Shown here: positions 21,906 to 24,057 of the stretch, piece after piece | Position numbering within the stretch: the stretch's first letter is position 1 | Layout of the letters: each line of letters starts with the position of its first letter | Assembly: GCA_036555325.1 (NCBI GenBank) | Contig: DATBLQ010000066.1 | Coordinates: 1-24,057, forward strand | Length of the DNA stretch: 24,057 bases | Reading direction: 5' to 3' | Origin: DATBLQ01 sp036555325 | GTDB taxonomy: Bacteria; Pseudomonadota; Alphaproteobacteria; Rhizobiales; Aestuariivirgaceae | The notes under the pieces: generated by a model | The model's input: only the letters and a program-made list of their open reading frames with translations | What the model was told of the DNA's origin: nothing | The model's database searches: none | Program-made: the position numbers and the translations under genes

Positions 21906-23075
21906 ATGCTGTCAATGGAAATTACCATCGTGGGTGGGGGTATTGCGGGTCTGGCGACTGCCATTGCGCTGGCCCAGACGGGTCGTGCCGTCCGTATCCT
22001 TGAGAAGTCAGCGCAGCTCGAAGATCAGGGGGCAGGAGTGCAGCTTGGTCCAAACGGAATCAGGGCCCTGCGCCAATTGCATATTTGGCAGGATCTCAAC
22101 CGCCAGACTTACGCTCCACAGTATCTCTGCATAAGGGATGCCTTGACCGGAGAGGTTATCCGCCGCTTCAGCCTTAATCGTTTCAAGAGCCGTTTCGGTG
22201 AGCCTTACCGGGTCGTTCATCGCCGAGATCTCATCGGCGCCCTGGCCGCCAGGGTTCGCTCGATGAAGGAAATTGAAATCCTGAGCCAGCGTGAAGTGAC
22301 ATCGTTGCTGTGGGAGCGGCAGAGTCCCATTCTCACATTGAACAGCGGCGAAAGAATTGCATCTCGTGCCGTCGTTGGCGCCGATGGCATCCACTCGGTT
22401 ATTCGCAGGTCCTTGCTTGCCGATGGCTCGCCTGTGATCCATCCGCAATCAATCTATCGCGCTATTCTTCCGCGGGTGACCGCTCCAGCAGTCCCCGCCG
22501 ACGTGGTCCTGTGGCTCTATCCAGGCGGGCACGTCGTTCATTATCCCGTTTCCGGTGGGAGGGAAATCAATATCGTTGCGGTAATCGAGAGCCCTCAGGA
22601 AAACGATCGCTCAATGGAATGCTCGCCTGGCGACGTAGCGTCTCGATTTCATGCGATGGGGCCCGATCTTCGATATCTCTTAGGTCTCCCACCCTGCTGG
22701 ATCAGATGGCCCGCAGCCGACCGTCCGCCCGCCCCGGTCTGGGGCAAAGAGGCGGTCACCCTCATTGGTGATGCCGCTCATCCAATGCTCCCTTATTTGG
22801 CACAGGGAGCCGCGATGGCCCTTGAGGATGCGGTAACCTTAGGAAGGTGCGTCGCCTCAACGTCCGATTTGGCAGGGGCTTGGCGGCATTACGAGAGAGA
22901 ACGCCAGCCCCGGACGTCAATCCTCCAGAGAGAGGCGAGAAAACAGGCTCAGTTGTACCATTGGCGTGGCTGGCGGGCCCGCCTGCGCGATCGCTTCCTG
23001 AGGTCCGTACCCGAGGTATACTTTTTGTCGCGAATCGCCTGGATTTATGTTTGGAATCATGAATCTGTGGCTTGA
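21906..23075 (+). CDS. FAD-dependent aromatic monooxygenase (salicylate hydroxylase/UbiH-like)
   Basis: Encodes 389 residues. A group A flavoprotein hydroxylase: it uses NAD(P)H and O2 to hydroxylate an aromatic ring. Motifs are the Rossmann GGGIAG (residues 10-15) with Glu33 at the end of the second strand, QGAGVQLGPNGIRAL, the DG motif VVGADGIHSVIRR (Asp160-Gly161), and the GD motif LIGDAAHPMLPYLAQGAAMALEDAV (Asp289) for FAD. The overall pattern is nearest the salicylate 1-hydroxylase and 3-hydroxybenzoate 6-hydroxylase group, but the substrate cannot be fixed; no ring-cleavage gene is nearby. ATG 21915 (MEITIVGG) is an alternative start; neither has a good ribosome site. A TTGACA at 21878-21883 could be part of its promoter, but no matching -10 was found. 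Confidence 0.88.
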   Translation: MLSMEITIVGGGIAGLATAIALAQTGRAVRILEKSAQLEDQGAGVQLGPNGIRALRQLHIWQDLNRQTYAPQYLCIRDALTGEVIRRFSLNRFKSRFGEPYRVVHRRDLIGALAARVRSMKEIEILSQREVTSLLWERQSPILTLNSGERIASRAVVGADGIHSVIRRSLLADGSPVIHPQSIYRAILPRVTAPAVPADVVLWLYPGGHVVHYPVSGGREINIVAVIESPQENDRSMECSPGDVASRFHAMGPDLRYLLGLPPCWIRWPAADRPPAPVWGKEAVTLIGDAAHPMLPYLAQGAAMALEDAVTLGRCVASTSDLAGAWRHYERERQPRTSILQREARKQAQLYHWRGWRARLRDRFLRSVPEVYFLSRIAWIYVWNHESVA

Positions 23076-23102
23076 CGGTCCCGCGTACACCTGGCGCGGA
23101 AC

Positions 23103-23136
23103 GGCAGAATGGTAATTCATGTGCCACAGTTCTGCC
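23103..23136. other. Hairpin 28 bases after the monooxygenase
   Basis: GGCAGAA (23103-23109) pairs with TTCTGCC (23130-23136) around 20 bases that can pair further (TGG with CCA). No T-run follows. It may mark the end of the monooxygenase transcript. Confidence 0.35.
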
Positions 23137-23158
23137 CCAACAAGGCCGTCGGTAAATC

Positions 23159-23236
23159 CTAGTTCACGAGTGCAAGACGCCGATTTCGGCGGCGAATTTC
23201 GTTGTGGTGCGGAACCTGCAGCCCGATGGCTTTCAT
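23159..23236 (-). CDS. Possible 25-residue basic small protein
   Basis: On the minus strand a perfect AAGGAG lies five bases before ATG 23236. The frame encodes 25 residues beginning MKAIGLQVPHHNE, with a block of five arginines in six residues (RRRNRR), and ends with TAG at 23159. It starts tail-to-tail with, and overlaps by 11 bases, the plus-strand frame at 23226. The ribosome site is one of the best in the window, yet such short frames occur by chance and I recognise no family. The larger frame on this strand (to 23545) has no such site and looks like a shadow. Confidence 0.35.
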   Translation of the reverse strand: MKAIGLQVPHHNEIRRRNRRLALVN

Positions 23237-23432
23237 TGTCGCTCCTTCTGAAAACGTCGACCGACCGCGTGCCGGTCTGACCAGCCTTGCTGCCGAGACG
23301 CGGCAAATCGTAGACCGGCACCATGAGGTGCAGGCCCGCACCTCAAGGAAATTGTCTTGGTTTGCCGTGGGGCTGGTGGTGGCAATGGCACTCATTCTAG
23401 TGCTTCTCACCGCAGCGACCGCCCTTGCCTGA
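23226..23432 (+). CDS. Small tail-anchored-like membrane protein
   Basis: Encodes 68 residues. The first 42 are polar with many charges (SLAAETRQIVDRHHEVQARTS could form an amphipathic helix). Residues 44-68 (WFAVGLVVAMALILVLLTAATALA) are one long hydrophobic segment ending at the stop, so it would be a C-tail-anchored or single-span inner membrane protein. No family recognised. There is no clear ribosome site before ATG 23226, which is the main doubt. A palindrome lies 10 bases after its stop. Confidence 0.45.
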   Translation: MAFIVAPSENVDRPRAGLTSLAAETRQIVDRHHEVQARTSRKLSWFAVGLVVAMALILVLLTAATALA

Positions 23433-23442
23433 AGGCCCGCCA

Positions 23443-23461
23443 AGCTGGCAAATTGCCAGCT
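23443..23461. repeat. 19-bp near-perfect palindrome
   Basis: AGCTGGCAA (23443-23451) and TTGCCAGCT (23453-23461) are exact complements around a single A. As RNA it gives a 7-bp stem with loop AAATT but no T-run; as DNA it looks like a dimeric regulator site. It lies between the small membrane protein gene and the TPR gene, two bases before a GGAAC element. Confidence 0.45.
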
Positions 23462-23463
23462 GT

Positions 23464-23489
23464 GGAACAAACGCCTCGCCTGTGCCGTA
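23464..23489 (+). promoter_or_regulatory. Possible EcfG-type (general stress) promoter
   Basis: GGAAC (23464-23468) is followed after 17 bases by CGTA (23486-23489). The alphaproteobacterial general stress sigma factor EcfG recognises GGAAC-N16/17-CGTT, so the -10 element has one mismatch. It would drive the secreted TPR gene with a leader of about 35-40 bases. Confidence 0.25.
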
Positions 23490-23532
23490 TAGAGATCGAG
23501 CACGCTGTAGAAATAGTTAGGGAGAGATGGAG

Positions 23533-24057
23533 ATGCGCAATTCAATGCTCCTCGTGATTGGGTCTGGCCTCTTGCTCGTCATGCCGGCCGCCTATGCTGC
23601 AAACACCGGCGGTGGATCAAGCACTCCGACCTGCAAGCCGGGCTTCATTTATGACAAGGACAAGAAGAAATGCGTCCAGCAGGGCTCTCGGATATTTCCC
23701 GATTCAGAGCTGATCGAACAGGCCTGGGCCTTGGCCCGCAAGGGCGAGTTCGAAGCCGGCCGCCTGCTGTTCTCCTCGGTGGCCGACAAGCAAAGGCCCG
23801 AAGTCCTGAACGGCTTGGGCTATACCAACCGCAAGCTTGGGCAATTCAAGGAGGCGATCGGTTTCTATCAGCAGGCAATTGCGCTTGATCCCAACTACGC
23901 CGAGGCCCGCGAATATCTGGGCGAAGGCTATGTCACCATGGGCAAGATCGATCTCGCCAAGCAGCAGCTGACCGAAATCAAGCGTATCTGCGGCACCTCC
24001 TGCGAGGAATACGTCGATCTCAACGAGGCGATCGATACCGCCGTCAAGCAGGCAGGC
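23533..24057 (+). CDS. Secreted TPR-repeat protein (partial, runs off window)
   Basis: The first 175 residues are present and the frame is open at the right edge. ATG 23533 is preferred over ATG 23527 because AGGGAG sits eight bases before it. A signal peptide (MRNSMLLVIGSGLLLVMPAAYA) is followed by a short Cys pair region, C34-x12-C47 (CKPGFIYDKDKKKC), and then helical repeats of the TPR type: residues about 57-90, 91-124 (LNGLGYTNRKLGQFKEAIGFYQ then LDPNYAEA) and 125-152 (YLGEGYVTMGKIDLAKQQL). A second Cys pair (Cys153, Cys157) ends the visible part. Such proteins are periplasmic scaffolds for protein-protein contacts; the partner is unknown. Confidence 0.85.
   Translation, partial: MRNSMLLVIGSGLLLVMPAAYAANTGGGSSTPTCKPGFIYDKDKKKCVQQGSRIFPDSELIEQAWALARKGEFEAGRLLFSSVADKQRPEVLNGLGYTNRKLGQFKEAIGFYQQAIALDPNYAEAREYLGEGYVTMGKIDLAKQQLTEIKRICGTSCEEYVDLNEAIDTAVKQAG

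Noticed and set aside
1..24057. Search by eye for CRISPR arrays, insertion sequence ends, integrases, tRNA and rRNA genes
   Set aside because: None was found; direct repeats seen are short and confined to low-complexity coding DNA or candidate operators.

Overview
The window looks like a chromosomal segment of an alphaproteobacterium, most likely of the Hyphomicrobiales (Rhizobiales). The main support is a conserved-looking core block (carB, greA, an Lrp/AsnC regulator, trxB, and a LysR regulator of the LsrB/VtlR type), plus families frequent in that order (DUF992, an EF-G-like paralogue, a YedY/MsrP molybdoenzyme, small secreted proteins). The assignment rests on gene content and remembered family distributions, not on a search. 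No rRNA, tRNA, CRISPR array, insertion sequence, integrase or phage gene was seen.

Layout. Positions 2-665 hold the 3' end of an autotransporter gene that is broken by a one-base frameshift and has a short barrel. A plus-strand TIGR03032-type gene of unknown role follows (783-1961). A minus-strand stretch (1974-6562) carries an amidase, a Thr/Ser-rich secreted protein, a glutathione S-transferase overlapping modC (molybdate ABC ATPase, without modA/modB beside it), and a single-EF-hand secreted protein. Around 6690-7110 lie phased TGAACG-type repeats, a possible tiny membrane protein and a clear intrinsic terminator. On the plus strand come a secreted protein with two copies of a four-cysteine module (7217-7735), then carB, whose start codon lies inside a perfect 10-bp inverted repeat and overlaps the end of a 12-codon reading frame, then greA.

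The lrp-benE pair (minus, 4-nt overlap) lies between greA and the divergent trxB-lysR pair (plus, 4-nt overlap). A minus-strand run follows (15801-21781): a fatty acid hydroxylase/sterol desaturase-like protein, msrP, an EF-G-like paralogue with altered GTPase motifs, a DUF992 protein and an aspartate aminotransferase. An FAD monooxygenase is divergent from the aminotransferase. The right end has overlapping short reading frames on both strands, a 19-bp palindrome and the 5' part of a secreted TPR protein that runs off the window.

How the genes fit together. Much of the window is core metabolism and information processing: carbamoyl phosphate for pyrimidines and arginine, transcript-cleavage rescue, thioredoxin reduction and aspartate transamination. 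Several genes touch redox or molybdenum: trxB, the LsrB-like regulator, GST, MsrP (a molybdoenzyme repairing oxidised methionine) and ModC. I do not see one dedicated novel system. The most unusual items are the carB start-codon hairpin with its overlapping short frame, the duplicated Cys-module protein, the EF-G-like protein lacking the catalytic histidine, and a completely cysteine-free LsrB-type regulator coupled to trxB.
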